Source of the DNA: an uncultured Sphingomonadaceae bacterium
GTDB taxonomy: Bacteria > Pseudomonadota > Alphaproteobacteria > Sphingomonadales > Sphingomonadaceae
DNA length: 64,000 bases
Assembly (NCBI GenBank): GCA_947501695.1
Contig: CANMWO010000003.1
Span: 397,001 to 461,000, forward strand
Direction of reading: 5' to 3'
Shown in pieces: positions 45,091 through 54,085 of the stretch. How positions within the stretch are numbered: position 1 is the stretch's first letter; each line of letters starts with the position of its first letter. The notes below the pieces were generated by a model. The model was not told the DNA's origin and searched no databases. It worked only from the letters and a program-made list of their open reading frames with translations. Both the position numbers and the translations under genes were made by a program.

Positions 45091-47838
45091 TCAAGGATCG
45101 GGCGATCCCGCCGGCGCTCCGGTTGGAACATCGCCCAGTTTCGCCATAATCGCATCCGATGCCGCAACGACAACGCCCAGCTTGGCCACCTGATTATCAT
45201 CATCAACAACCGCTCGGATATTCACAATAGGAGAAACTGCGATGGCTTGCGCGGACAAGAGCTGAATCCGAAGCTGATAAGCCCCGTAGGGGACGCCTTC
45301 AAACAAGAAGAACCCGTCAAATTCACTTTGCGTTTCGTGTGTCACCCTGCCTTCTACGTCCAACAGTTCCAAACCAACTCCAGCGAGCGCCCCGCCACCT
45401 TTGCGCACCAGTGTACCTTCAACTTCACCAGCGCTGACCAAAGGCAATTCAACCGTCGCAGCGATACCAGGACGCGGTGTTACCACAACGCCTGGTAGCG
45501 CGGGTTGAACATATGGGTCCGGCAGACTGCTGGTATCAATACCTATCAGAACCGGCCGGAAAGGTTGCAGATTGTCGATGATCGACTGTCCTTGCGCATT
45601 TGTCGGCGTTAGCGCGGTTGATTGACCCGCCGTCAGTTCAACATTTTCGACTAATTCTTCCTCTGGCTGTCTTTTGCCATCACGGTTTTTGTCCCGATAA
45701 ACAATTGCGAGCGCCTGACCGCTATTGGCGAGCTTGTTGTTCGACAATCGGAATTTGCCATTGCGTGGATCAGGACCAAGACTAAATGCCAAGTTCAGCC
45801 CAGCCGCCACAGAGCCATCCGTTGCTGCCTCCGCGCTGGCGGTTAGCGAAAATTTGTCAAAGCGGCGGATTATCCCAATTCCGGCTCGACCGCGATCAAG
45901 CCCAACATCATAGCCAAGCTCCGCGCGCCAGTCGGCCCGGTTTCCTGCACGCCACTCGCCTGTAAAATTAACTCTTTCGAAACGTTTCTCCGGCGCAATC
46001 CGATAAGTTGCTTCGCCGCGCAACCTGACGCCGGCAACCCTGCCATTGACCAGCAAACGTGCTTCAGCAATATCCGGTGGATTAGGACCCAAATCGCTAA
46101 ACCGTTTTTCCCAGTTTAACTCACCTGTAAGCGAGAAACGCCGCAAGTTAAGGGAGGCGCGACCGGTCAAATCAAGCGAGGCGCGCCCATCCGAGCGCGT
46201 TTCATATTGGGCATCAATGTGGAAGGGGACAATCTTACTTCCGAGCTTGAAATTATGGTCCAGCGAAAGGCTATGCCTGCCGTTCACGTTTTGTTCGACT
46301 TGATCTGATCGGAAATTTCCCTGCGCCCAAATCGTCTCGGCTGTAATAAAGGTTTTGCCAAGCTCACCAAGCAGTTGCCCGCGAAAAGCCGTGCCTTTTT
46401 GTAAATCAGACGATGCAGTCAACTCAACCAATGTCGGTCCAACAGCGCGGCGAACCGATCCCTCAACATAATTGTAGCGCTTGCCATCAATCTGCAGACT
46501 AAACAGAGAAGCTGCGACCGATGTCTTTGCATTGAGCCCACGTTCCACACCGAACCCTCCACGCCAACCTGCCTGTTCGGTCGGTAGAAAGCTGTTGAAG
46601 TTGATCAGGTCCTTACCTGCCTCTTGCCCCCCTGCCCAATAATAAGTTTTACGGGGCGGAATGGAATCGAGCCCTACCGGAACCGATTGGCTATCTCTAC
46701 GAATCTGACCTTGCGGGCCATAGAGCACGACTTCAAAGCGATTTTGCCCGTATAGAAGCGGTACATCGATAAATTCGTAGCGGCCGTCCGTTCTTGTTTC
46801 AGCAAAAGCTAGCAATTGCCCGTTACGATAGAGTTCCGCATCCCAGCCTTCCGGCAATTCGCCGCGAAAGCTAGTGCGATCAAAATTATCGGGACGATCA
46901 ACCGGACGATTAGTGACTACCGCGCCTCGCCCAGCGGTACTTTGCGAGACCAAAGGTGTTGAGAAGGTAGATACATCGCCCAGCGCAAAATGAGTCGCCT
47001 TAAGCGGTCCCAGAAGGCTGCCCTCGGGATCGGTACGATAGGCGCGGACCCGCAGGCTTTCGGGCACACCTTTATCATTGGACGACAGGCGGGCATCAAA
47101 AGAAGCTTTACCAACTTCTCCGGAGGCAAATAGCTCATACCGTACATCGAGTTGCTGCCCAGACCGTTTGTCGCGCAGTCCACCGGCAGAAACAACAGCG
47201 TCAACCGAAGGAGTCCGCCAGAATTTATACGGTTCTTTCGATTGTGGCAGTGTTGATAGATCAAAACTTCGCCGTGGCCTGATTTTCGCCGCTCGTTCCT
47301 TGCGCTCTAACGCCAATTGAAATGGCAGTTTTCTGTCAGATTCGATAGTCAGCAAGGCATTGGATAGATCAGGGACAAGTGAGAGATCCAACCAATTGGA
47401 CAGGCTTTTGACATTTACACACCACCCTTCTGGCGCGTCATAGATATCACCTTCTGCTAGGGTTTTCCGGTCACTCCCGGTCTGTACCGTTGCGCTGTCA
47501 CGCTCGATCGTGAGCGTTTCGCGCTCTGCAAATACCCAACCAGTTGCGCGGCGCGACTTTTTATCCAACCTAATTGGTACATCAAGCGCCATGATCACAT
47601 CACCGAAATCAACACAGACACCGTTGTTTGTCTGATAGCCACGGACCCCATCGCCGAGCCGATATTTACCAGATCGAAGATCGAACAACAGAGCATCATC
47701 ATCATTAGCCGTCCATGTTGCTTGCGCATGCGCCGCCGGCGCCATAAGCGACGAAGCCGCCAAGATCGTACTGATCCCGGCGGCTATTGCCAGCGGTTTG
47801 AAACGCTGGCGGAATATGGAAAGACGGTTTTTCATCAT
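45091..47838 (-). CDS. Usher-like outer-membrane protein of a DUF4402 pilus locus
   Basis: A 915-residue secreted protein (signal peptide to about residue 39). It resembles ushers in the TSFRGELPEGWDAELYRNGQLLAF and YEFIDVPLLYGQNRFEVVLYGP strand-rich blocks (about 325-385), and ends with a carboxypeptidase-regulatory/SpaA-like domain (GTLVRKGGGALAGVGLELLD to FEGVPYGAYQLRI). With a PapD-like chaperone and a DUF4402 pilin just upstream on the same strand it is best read as the outer-membrane assembly platform. No classical FimD-type sequence was noticed, so the assignment is by context and barrel-like pattern. ATG 47838 or 47835. Confidence 0.75.
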   Translation of the reverse strand: MMKNRLSIFRQRFKPLAIAAGISTILAASSLMAPAAHAQATWTANDDDALLFDLRSGKYRLGDGVRGYQTNNGVCVDFGDVIMALDVPIRLDKKSRRATGWVFAERETLTIERDSATVQTGSDRKTLAEGDIYDAPEGWCVNVKSLSNWLDLSLVPDLSNALLTIESDRKLPFQLALERKERAAKIRPRRSFDLSTLPQSKEPYKFWRTPSVDAVVSAGGLRDKRSGQQLDVRYELFASGEVGKASFDARLSSNDKGVPESLRVRAYRTDPEGSLLGPLKATHFALGDVSTFSTPLVSQSTAGRGAVVTNRPVDRPDNFDRTSFRGELPEGWDAELYRNGQLLAFAETRTDGRYEFIDVPLLYGQNRFEVVLYGPQGQIRRDSQSVPVGLDSIPPRKTYYWAGGQEAGKDLINFNSFLPTEQAGWRGGFGVERGLNAKTSVAASLFSLQIDGKRYNYVEGSVRRAVGPTLVELTASSDLQKGTAFRGQLLGELGKTFITAETIWAQGNFRSDQVEQNVNGRHSLSLDHNFKLGSKIVPFHIDAQYETRSDGRASLDLTGRASLNLRRFSLTGELNWEKRFSDLGPNPPDIAEARLLVNGRVAGVRLRGEATYRIAPEKRFERVNFTGEWRAGNRADWRAELGYDVGLDRGRAGIGIIRRFDKFSLTASAEAATDGSVAAGLNLAFSLGPDPRNGKFRLSNNKLANSGQALAIVYRDKNRDGKRQPEEELVENVELTAGQSTALTPTNAQGQSIIDNLQPFRPVLIGIDTSSLPDPYVQPALPGVVVTPRPGIAATVELPLVSAGEVEGTLVRKGGGALAGVGLELLDVEGRVTHETQSEFDGFFLFEGVPYGAYQLRIQLLSAQAIAVSPIVNIRAVVDDDNQVAKLGVVVAASDAIMAKLGDVPTGAPAGSPDP

Positions 47839-47893
47839 AGATATATTGGCTGCTTAACGTTTTGGCGTCAGCTTAATATATTGATATATATAC

Positions 47894-48736
47894 CTATCTT
47901 AAAACCATTTGGCTTTTCGTGATCAAACCACCGCCTGCATTGTCGGGCTCATAATATTCGACCGAAATAGGGCCTGTAAGCTTGGCAGCAATCTCCGCCG
48001 GTACCGGTAACGTAACTTTCCGGCTAGGTACTTCCGGATAGATCGCAATACCGCGAGCCACTAATATGGGCTCACTTTCACCCTGCTTAAGTACGCGAAT
48101 CTCACCATAGGTCGATCGATCTCCCGTACGGCTCAAATCAAAGGCGAAGGCCTGTCCATTGTCAGATGTTTCAACACGAGCGTTGGCGATGCCCGCTGTA
48201 GCCTGTAAATTCCCCTGTCTAATAATGACCGGTATGGTTACACCATAGATTGGCGTCAGCGCGATCGTAAAGCCGCCGCTCGTACTGGCCTGCTCAGTTA
48301 CGCTTCGTGCTTTTGGAATTGCGCGGAACAGCAAATGAGCACGATATTCGCCGTCAGCCAAGTCTTTTGGCGGCCTTACACCAAGACGAATGGCCTGGGG
48401 CTGGTTTGGCGGCAACGTGACGCGGCGCGGGGCATAACGAATCATACCCTTCGCAGCTTTTTCGAAACTATTGGCTTCTTCAGGGCTGACATCTTGCAAC
48501 TTACCCTCAGCGGTCATGCGGCGGAGCTCCAAGGAAATACGGTAAGTCGCTGTTTCCGAACCGATATTATTCAGGATAACTTCCGTGCCTCGCTGTCCAT
48601 CCAACACAATACGAGTCGGTGCGACCAACAAGTCACCTGCCGCTTGTGCGGGAGCGCTAGAAAGAAATAGCGCCGATCCCATGATGGCAAATCCGGCATA
48701 TAAGGTATTAAGTCGTCTCAGACCGTTGGTCTTCAT
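47894..48736 (-). CDS. Periplasmic PapD-like fimbrial chaperone
   Basis: A 280-residue chaperone with signal peptide ending around APAQA. N-terminal immunoglobulin-like domain: DLLVAPTRIVLDGQRGTEVILNNIGSETATYRISLELRRM and MIRYAPRRVTLPPNQPQAIRLGVRPP are PapD-like G1-strand and cleft blocks; the second domain has FDLSRTGDRSTYGEIRV. It would cap pilin subunits before handover to the usher-like protein. ATG 48736 has GGAGAC 7 bases upstream. It lies between the pilin and the usher-like gene. Confidence 0.86.
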   Translation of the reverse strand: MKTNGLRRLNTLYAGFAIMGSALFLSSAPAQAAGDLLVAPTRIVLDGQRGTEVILNNIGSETATYRISLELRRMTAEGKLQDVSPEEANSFEKAAKGMIRYAPRRVTLPPNQPQAIRLGVRPPKDLADGEYRAHLLFRAIPKARSVTEQASTSGGFTIALTPIYGVTIPVIIRQGNLQATAGIANARVETSDNGQAFAFDLSRTGDRSTYGEIRVLKQGESEPILVARGIAIYPEVPSRKVTLPVPAEIAAKLTGPISVEYYEPDNAGGGLITKSQMVLR

Positions 48737-48871
48737 AATAGTCTCCGGTATCAAATATTTCCGGACTTGGCAGTTTTCCGCCAATATCCCCACATCGACC
48801 ACTATGCCAAAATAGGGTTACCAAAGCGCTAAGCACGCCAAATATCGGAAGGATTAATGGGCAGTGGAATA

Positions 48872-48906
48872 AAGAAAACCCGCCTGCAACCTCGGTTGCA
48901 GGCGGG
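48872..48906 (-). terminator. Terminator after the pilin gene
   Basis: CCCGCCTGCAAC (48879-48890) pairs with GTTGCAGGCGGG (48895-48906) around CTCG, a 12-bp GC-rich stem; on the minus strand it is followed by TTTTCTTT. It stands between the pilin and the chaperone, so pilin mRNA can end before the assembly genes. Confidence 0.85.
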
Positions 48907-48953
48907 CTTCGCATTCTTTAAACTAGCCGGCACTTAGCCGACTTAGTCAAAAA

Positions 48954-49454
48954 TCACTGGTAGTTGACGGTTACGTCAAAGTTACCGAGATAAGCGCCAT
49001 CCGCTTGGTTTGCACCAACGGCCAGGCTACCACCAACTGAGAAAACGTCAGTTGCAGCAACACCAGAGATGGACAGCGTGGTTACGCTTTCCGTCAGGGT
49101 TGCAACCATGGCGTTACCGCCAGCGTTGGTCAGCGTAACACTCGCATCAGCGTCGATATCTACAGTCTGGCCAGTTGTGCCGGCAACCGTGAAACCAGCA
49201 GCTGTGGTTGTGCCTGAGCAAACCAGAGCAGCGGCACAGGTAACAGTACCAGCAGAGTCAACAACAACGTTGCCAGCGGTAGCGCCAGTAACGATGGTTG
49301 CGAAATCAAGATCTGAAGTGTTGGTTACAGTAACCTGCTCCAGGATGTTTGCACGTGCATCAGCAGAAGCCGTTGCAGCGTGAGCGGCGTTTGCGCCCAT
49401 TACAGAAGCGGCTAGAACGGAAGAAGCCACAGCGGCTTTAATAAACTTAGACAT
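48954..49454 (-). CDS. DUF4402 pilin-like protein
   Basis: A 166-residue secreted protein with a signal peptide (MSKFIKAAVASSVLAASVMGANAAHA), a DUF4402 beta-sandwich (NILEQVTVTNTSDLDFATIVTG to GAYLGNFDVTVNYQ) and two cysteines (TVTCAAALVCSG) likely to form a disulfide. It is rich in Ala, Thr, Val and Gly, as pilins are. DUF4402 proteins often make up major fimbrial subunits. It is the first gene of the locus, followed by a terminator and then chaperone and usher-like genes. AGGG upstream supports ATG 49454. Confidence 0.87.
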   Translation of the reverse strand: MSKFIKAAVASSVLAASVMGANAAHAATASADARANILEQVTVTNTSDLDFATIVTGATAGNVVVDSAGTVTCAAALVCSGTTTAAGFTVAGTTGQTVDIDADASVTLTNAGGNAMVATLTESVTTLSISGVAATDVFSVGGSLAVGANQADGAYLGNFDVTVNYQ

Positions 49455-49720
49455 ATTTTCTGGTCCCTATATTTCACTACTTACAATTGAAAGGGCGCCT
49501 ACGGTGCGTCTAGCCAAACCCACTGGCCAAACGTCGCTTTACGCCAACATTCGAGATTGCTTATCGGCGAGAAAGTATAAGGCTTTGCTGCCAGCCATGG
49601 TTAAAGATTTATAAAGGCAGTAACATTTTGAAATATATAGATTTTAAGCGAAGAAGTTACAAAATTTTAGAAATGAGAATCGGCAAATTCTCGCTAGAAT
49701 TCCACAAAAATCAACCAAAA

Positions 49721-50683
49721 TTATATATGTTCACCGGTCAGACGCTGGCAAATGAGATCCAATTGATCGAGATTACTATAGTCAATGGTCATCGATCCCG
49801 CCCCAGTTTGTCCTTTGGATTGGATCGTTACCTTTAAACCTAACAAATCACCCAAATGACTCTCGACGGCACGAATATCTGCATCGCTTTCGCTGATACC
49901 AGCCATTGGCATCTTACTTTTGCGTCGAGGGCCTCCCAGCGCTTGGCGCACCAGTTTTTCGGTATCGCGGACGGAAAGTCCTTTATTGACAACCTGTTTG
50001 GCCAATTCCTCTGCATTAGGGGCATTAATCAGTGCCCGGGCATGCCCCATTGTAAGCTTCTCTTCACCGACAAGCGTACGAACCGATTCGGGCAACTCCA
50101 ACAGCCGCATAAGATTCGCGATATGGCTGCGGGATTTACCGACCAAATCAGCCAGTTTTGCCTGACTATGACCGAAATCATCTTTCAGCTTCACATAAGC
50201 TTCGGCTTCTTCAACAGCATTAAGGTCGCGTCGTTGAACATTTTCGACAATCGCTATTTCTAATGTTTCAGCGTCATTCAAGTTACGGACTATCGCTGGC
50301 ACCCGGTGTAGCCTAGCGCGCTGCGCAGCCCGCCAACGGCGCTCACCTGCGACAATTTGGAAATTCTTGCCATGAGGGCGAACGACAATCGGCTGAATCA
50401 CCCCACGCAATTTCATGCTGTCCGCTAGCTCATCCAACGCCGCATTATCAAAAGTCTGCCGAGGCTGATCGGGATTGGGACGGATATCCGATATCGCGAT
50501 GGAACGCAGCCCATCCGTACGGGCTTCCGGATTTCCCTCATCCACGTCGGTCTCCGGCGCCTGAATAAGTGGTTCTTCTCGCTGAATCTCGCCAAAAAGC
50601 GAATTCAACCCCCTGCCCAATCCTGTTGCTTTCTTAATTGCGGCCTTTTTCGGCAATGGAGCTTCCTCTTCTTTCGCCATCAT
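49721..50683 (-). CDS. parB: Chromosome partitioning protein ParB
   Basis: A 320-residue ParB. The N-terminus GLGRGLNSLFGEIQ is typical; then SIAISDIRPNPDQPRQTFD and the CTP-binding segment IQPIVVRPHGKNFQIVAGERRWRAAQRA, the ParB box IAIVENVQRRDLNAVEEAEAY, and an HTH with SRSHIANLMRLLELPESV. It binds parS and, using CTP, slides along DNA to build the partition complex. It overlaps ParA by 4 bases. Four parS-like sites lie within 14 kb. Confidence 0.97.
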   Translation of the reverse strand: MMAKEEEAPLPKKAAIKKATGLGRGLNSLFGEIQREEPLIQAPETDVDEGNPEARTDGLRSIAISDIRPNPDQPRQTFDNAALDELADSMKLRGVIQPIVVRPHGKNFQIVAGERRWRAAQRARLHRVPAIVRNLNDAETLEIAIVENVQRRDLNAVEEAEAYVKLKDDFGHSQAKLADLVGKSRSHIANLMRLLELPESVRTLVGEEKLTMGHARALINAPNAEELAKQVVNKGLSVRDTEKLVRQALGGPRRKSKMPMAGISESDADIRAVESHLGDLLGLKVTIQSKGQTGAGSMTIDYSNLDQLDLICQRLTGEHI

Positions 50684-51462
50684 GCAGCCACCTTCCGTTC
50701 TGGCAAGCGAGAGATTAATTCCCGTGCCAGATTAATATAGGCCTCCGAACCACTGCACCGGTGATCATAGATCAAAGCTGGCAAACCATGGCTTGGTGCC
50801 TCCGAAAGCCTGACATTTCTGGGAATTACAGTATCAAAAACGACATTGCCGAGACAGGCGCGAACATCATCTGACACTTGTTCGGTCAGTTTGTTACGGC
50901 GATCATACATAGTCAACACAACGCCCATGACGGACAAACCACGGTTAAAACGAGCTCTTATGCGTTCCACTGTCTGCAGCAACTGACTAAGCCCTTCCAG
51001 CGCGAAAAACTCACATTGCAGCGGGACCAATAGCGATTCAACAGCTACCATCGCATTCAACGTCAACAGCCCAAGCGACGGCGGACAATCTATCAGGCAG
51101 ATATCCCACTGCCCATCATCCCCTGCATCCAAAGCTTTCTTTAAACGGTGAGTCCGTTCTTCAAACTCAACCAGCTCGATTTCAGCACCAGATAGATCGA
51201 CGACAGCAGGAACGATATCCAGACCAGGAACCCGGGATTGGATCACACATTCAGCCAATGAAATGTCGGAAACCAGCAGATCATAGCTGCTATGCGTACG
51301 CTCTGCCTGATTGAGACCAAGTCCTGTGGACGCATTGCCTTGCGGATCCAGGTCAATGAGCAAAACCTTCCAACCGCTTGCGGCAAGAGCAGTAGCCATA
51401 TTAATGGCCGTGGTTGTTTTACCAACGCCGCCTTTTTGATTTGCTATCGCTATCCGGACCAT
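50680..51462 (-). CDS. parA: Chromosome partitioning ATPase ParA
   Basis: A 260-residue ParA/Soj ATPase. The deviant Walker A is ANQKGGVGKTTTAIN (Lys10 and Lys15); LIDLDPQGNASTGLG is the second conserved block, and CLIDCPPSLGLLTLNAM Walker B. It forms a nucleoid-bound gradient that moves ParB-bound origins. It lies between rsmG and parB, the usual order in Sphingomonadales. Confidence 0.98.
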   Translation of the reverse strand: MVRIAIANQKGGVGKTTTAINMATALAASGWKVLLIDLDPQGNASTGLGLNQAERTHSSYDLLVSDISLAECVIQSRVPGLDIVPAVVDLSGAEIELVEFEERTHRLKKALDAGDDGQWDICLIDCPPSLGLLTLNAMVAVESLLVPLQCEFFALEGLSQLLQTVERIRARFNRGLSVMGVVLTMYDRRNKLTEQVSDDVRACLGNVVFDTVIPRNVRLSEAPSHGLPALIYDHRCSGSEAYINLARELISRLPERKVAA

Positions 51463-51505
51463 TTTACGCAGAACCCTTCGCTAAGCTGAGACAAAATAAT
51501 GCTTT

Positions 51506-52123
51506 TCAGCCTATTCCAACCAATATTCCCGCTTCCGGGTCGGTTAAACTATGTTCCACGTGGAACATTTTTTGCCGTTTTGGCGATAGGCCCTTTAACT
51601 CCCTTACCGCATTTTTTCCTTTAGGTAAGAGCCAAACAGTATTTTCTGTGGAAAACCGGTGTGAAAGTGACAGTAACTTCGGTAACGGCGCAAAAGCTCT
51701 GGCGCTAATAACATCCACAGGGTGGCTTTCGACATTCTCCAAACGTTCGCCAAAAACCAAGGCTTTTTCGGTCAAGCCCAGCTTCAATAAGACAGATTCG
51801 AGAAAGGCGCTCCGGCGCGAACGCGATTCCACCATCTCCACTTTATAATTGCTGAGGATAGCAACAACGATGCCGGGGAATCCGGCACCAGTACCGAGGT
51901 CCAGCCAGATTTTGTCGCCCTCGCCTTTAGGTGCGTGCATCAACAGCTGGGCGCTATCGACAACATGGCGGTCCCAAACGTGGTCGGCACTCGATTTAGA
52001 GATAAGATTTTGAAGCAACATTTCTTCTGCCAGCAAGGCCAGAAAGCCTTCAAGCTTTTCCCATGTTTCACGTGGAACATCAAAATTTTTACGCAGCCAA
52101 TCCTGCGCCTCTTGTTCAGTCAT
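51506..52123 (-). CDS. rsmG: 16S rRNA (guanine-527) N7-methyltransferase RsmG
   Basis: A 205-residue GidB/RsmG. VWLDLGTGAGFPGIVVA is the SAM motif and FDVPRETWEKLEGFLALL the N-terminal block. It methylates 16S rRNA at G527, affecting streptomycin sensitivity. The gene body contains two parS sites, one in the DVPRETW codons (52064-52079) and one near the C-terminus in FHVEH codons (51552-51567). ATG 52123; the longer frame to 52228 overlaps mnmG and is rejected. Confidence 0.96.
   Translation of the reverse strand: MTEQEAQDWLRKNFDVPRETWEKLEGFLALLAEEMLLQNLISKSSADHVWDRHVVDSAQLLMHAPKGEGDKIWLDLGTGAGFPGIVVAILSNYKVEMVESRSRRSAFLESVLLKLGLTEKALVFGERLENVESHPVDVISARAFAPLPKLLSLSHRFSTENTVWLLPKGKNAVRELKGLSPKRQKMFHVEHSLTDPEAGILVGIG
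51552..51567. promoter_or_regulatory. parS site 1 (inside rsmG)
   Basis: TGTTCCACGTGGAACA is an exact 16-base palindrome matching the known chromosomal parS consensus (tGTTYCACGTGRAACa). It is written through rsmG codons for Phe-His-Val-Glu-His. Confidence 0.93.
52064..52079. promoter_or_regulatory. parS site 2 (inside rsmG)
   Basis: TGTTTCACGTGGAACA matches the parS consensus with one asymmetric position. It lies in the RsmG DVPRETW codons, 512 bases from site 1. Confidence 0.93.
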
Positions 52124-52130
52124 AAACTGG

Positions 52131-53996
52131 TCACGCCGCCAAATTCTTGGCTTCGCGGCGGCGAGCATGAACCAAAATTGCTGCCAATGCCGCTGGTGTA
52201 ATACCCCGAACGCGCGAAGCGGCCGCAAGTGTTTCTGGTCGTGCGCCGTTCAAACGTTCGACCATTTCATTCGAAAGCCCAGCGATCGCTGTATAATCAA
52301 GATCATCGCCCAAGCCTATCTGCTCATTCGCTCGCAAGTCCCTAAGTTCCGATTCCTGGCGCTGCAGATAAGGTGCATAACGAGCATCTTCTTCGACCTC
52401 AGCCAATAGGCCGGGATCGATGTTAGCAACAGATAGCCCCAACCCTTCGAGCGCAGTGATCGAAATATTTGGGAAGCGAAGCCAATCAAATAACGATTGT
52501 TTCGTTCCATCAAGGCGTACTTCGATGCCTTGGCGAGCAATGGCATCACAGCTGTGGATTGCTAAAAGCTCTTTCATGATTACCATGCGCTGTGTCTCAC
52601 GCTCTTTAAACCAAGCATGTCTTTCTGAACCCAGACACCTGATAGTTTCGGCAACCGGGCTCAAGCGCGTGGTCGCATTGTCCGCCCGCAAACGCAGACG
52701 ATATTCGGCGCGCGCCGTCAGCATGCGATAAGGTTCGGTCACACCCTGCAACACAAGATCATCAATCATCACCGCCATATAGCTTGTACCGCGATCAAGC
52801 TGCGGAGCATCTTTCCCTAGGATGGAACAAGCTGCGCCGATACCCGCAATCAATCCCTGCGCCGCTGCTTCTTCATAACCGGTGGTGCCATTAATCTGAC
52901 CAGCACAATAGAGTCCGTCCAAATCGCGGACCTTCAAGGATCTATCCAAAGCCCGTGGATCAATATGATCATATTCTACCGCATAGCCTGGAACGATGAT
53001 CTCTGCTTTCGAAAGACCGTCCATGGTCCGAACAAAAGCCTCCTGCACATCGGCAGGCAGAGATGTGCTTATTCCGTTCGGGTAGACTAAATTGGTGTCG
53101 AGCCCTTCCGGTTCTAGGAACACCTGATGGGAATCACGATCGGCAAAGCGGTGAATCTTATCTTCTATCGATGGGCAATAGCGAGGGCCTTGCGCATCAA
53201 TCGCGCCACTGAACAACGGTGAGCGGTCGAGATTTTCGCGGATGATATCGTGGGTTGCCGCACTGGTCCGGCTGACCGCGCAAAATGTCTGTGGTACTTC
53301 TCGCCTTGATGACATTGGCGACATAGTCCAGCCATCATCATCTGACGGTTGCTCTGGAAGCGCCGCCCAATCAATGGTTCGGCCATCTATCCGCGGCGGC
53401 GTTCCGGTTTTCAACCGTGCAATCGGAAGATCGGCGTCACGAATCTGTTGGCCGAGCGACACAGCGCTAGCCTCCCCTGTCCGGCCTCCCGAAACTGTTT
53501 CTTCACCGCGAAAAAGTTTCCCGTTCAAGAATGTCCCAGTGGCCAGAATGACGGCGGATGCTGTAATCTTACTTTCGTCAGCGAGGTTAATTCCGCTGAC
53601 TCTTTGCCCATCAAAAATCAATGATAAGACTTCGCCTTCAACAATCGATAGATTGGCTTGTGCTTCCAGCATCCTGTGAATAGCTGCTTTATAGAGCTTG
53701 CGATCAGCTTGAACCCGGGGGCCCTGCACCGCTGCGCCTTTGGACAGATTGAGCATACGATAATGTATCGCCGCCGCATCCGCTGCCCGTCCGATCAATC
53801 CGTCAAATGCATCTACTTCACGTACCAGATGTCCTTTGCCCAAGCCGCCAATGGCTGGATTGCAAGACATGGCACCTATGCTGTCTTTGGTAAAACTGAC
53901 CAGTGCTGTGCGTACGCCCATGCGTGCACCAACAGCTGCGGCTTCACAGCCAGCATGTCCGCCGCCAACGACAATCAGATCAAAATCACAGTCCAT
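52131..53996 (-). CDS. mnmG: tRNA uridine-34 carboxymethylaminomethyl modification enzyme MnmG
   Basis: A 621-residue FAD protein. [23 protein letters not shown] (residues 5-27) binds [22 protein letters not shown] and [15 protein letters not shown] follow, and [21 protein letters not shown] the C-terminal FAD block. With MnmE it forms cmnm5U34 of tRNA. The stop is 7 bases before the rsmG start, so the genes are one unit. A parS lies in the upstream gap to mnmE. Confidence 0.98.
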   Translation of the reverse strand: MDCDFDLIVVGGGHAGCEAAAVGARMGVRTALVSFTKDSIGAMSCNPAIGGLGKGHLVREVDAFDGLIGRAADAAAIHYRMLNLSKGAAVQGPRVQADRKLYKAAIHRMLEAQANLSIVEGEVLSLIFDGQRVSGINLADESKITASAVILATGTFLNGKLFRGEETVSGGRTGEASAVSLGQQIRDADLPIARLKTGTPPRIDGRTIDWAALPEQPSDDDGWTMSPMSSRREVPQTFCAVSRTSAATHDIIRENLDRSPLFSGAIDAQGPRYCPSIEDKIHRFADRDSHQVFLEPEGLDTNLVYPNGISTSLPADVQEAFVRTMDGLSKAEIIVPGYAVEYDHIDPRALDRSLKVRDLDGLYCAGQINGTTGYEEAAAQGLIAGIGAACSILGKDAPQLDRGTSYMAVMIDDLVLQGVTEPYRMLTARAEYRLRLRADNATTRLSPVAETIRCLGSERHAWFKERETQRMVIMKELLAIHSCDAIARQGIEVRLDGTKQSLFDWLRFPNISITALEGLGLSVANIDPGLLAEVEEDARYAPYLQRQESELRDLRANEQIGLGDDLDYTAIAGLSNEMVERLNGARPETLAAASRVRGITPAALAAILVHARRREAKNLAA

Positions 53997-54065
53997 GCTG
54001 CGCCCATAGCGGAACCTAGGTATCAGGTCAAAATGATCTCGCGTACCTCACCAATAAGCTGCGAC

Positions 54066-54081
54066 TGTTCCACGTGGAACA
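54066..54081. promoter_or_regulatory. parS site 3 (between mnmE and mnmG)
   Basis: TGTTCCACGTGGAACA is a perfect parS palindrome (18 bases if CTG...CAG ends are included) in the 89-base intergenic gap. Confidence 0.94.
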
Positions 54082-54085
54082 GTTT

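Noticed and set aside
44988-45209. Small hydrophobic reading frame after the usher-like gene
   Set aside because: It overlaps the end of the usher-like gene and start of the hydrolase, has no good start or ribosome site, and its helix may come from shifted coding.
49628-49837. Reading frame in the parB-pilin gap on the plus strand
   Set aside because: TTG start without ribosome site and half of it antisense to parB; no family features.
51506-52228. RsmG starting at 52228
   Set aside because: The first 35 residues overlap mnmG and have no family match; ATG 52123 gives the normal N-terminus MTEQEAQDW.
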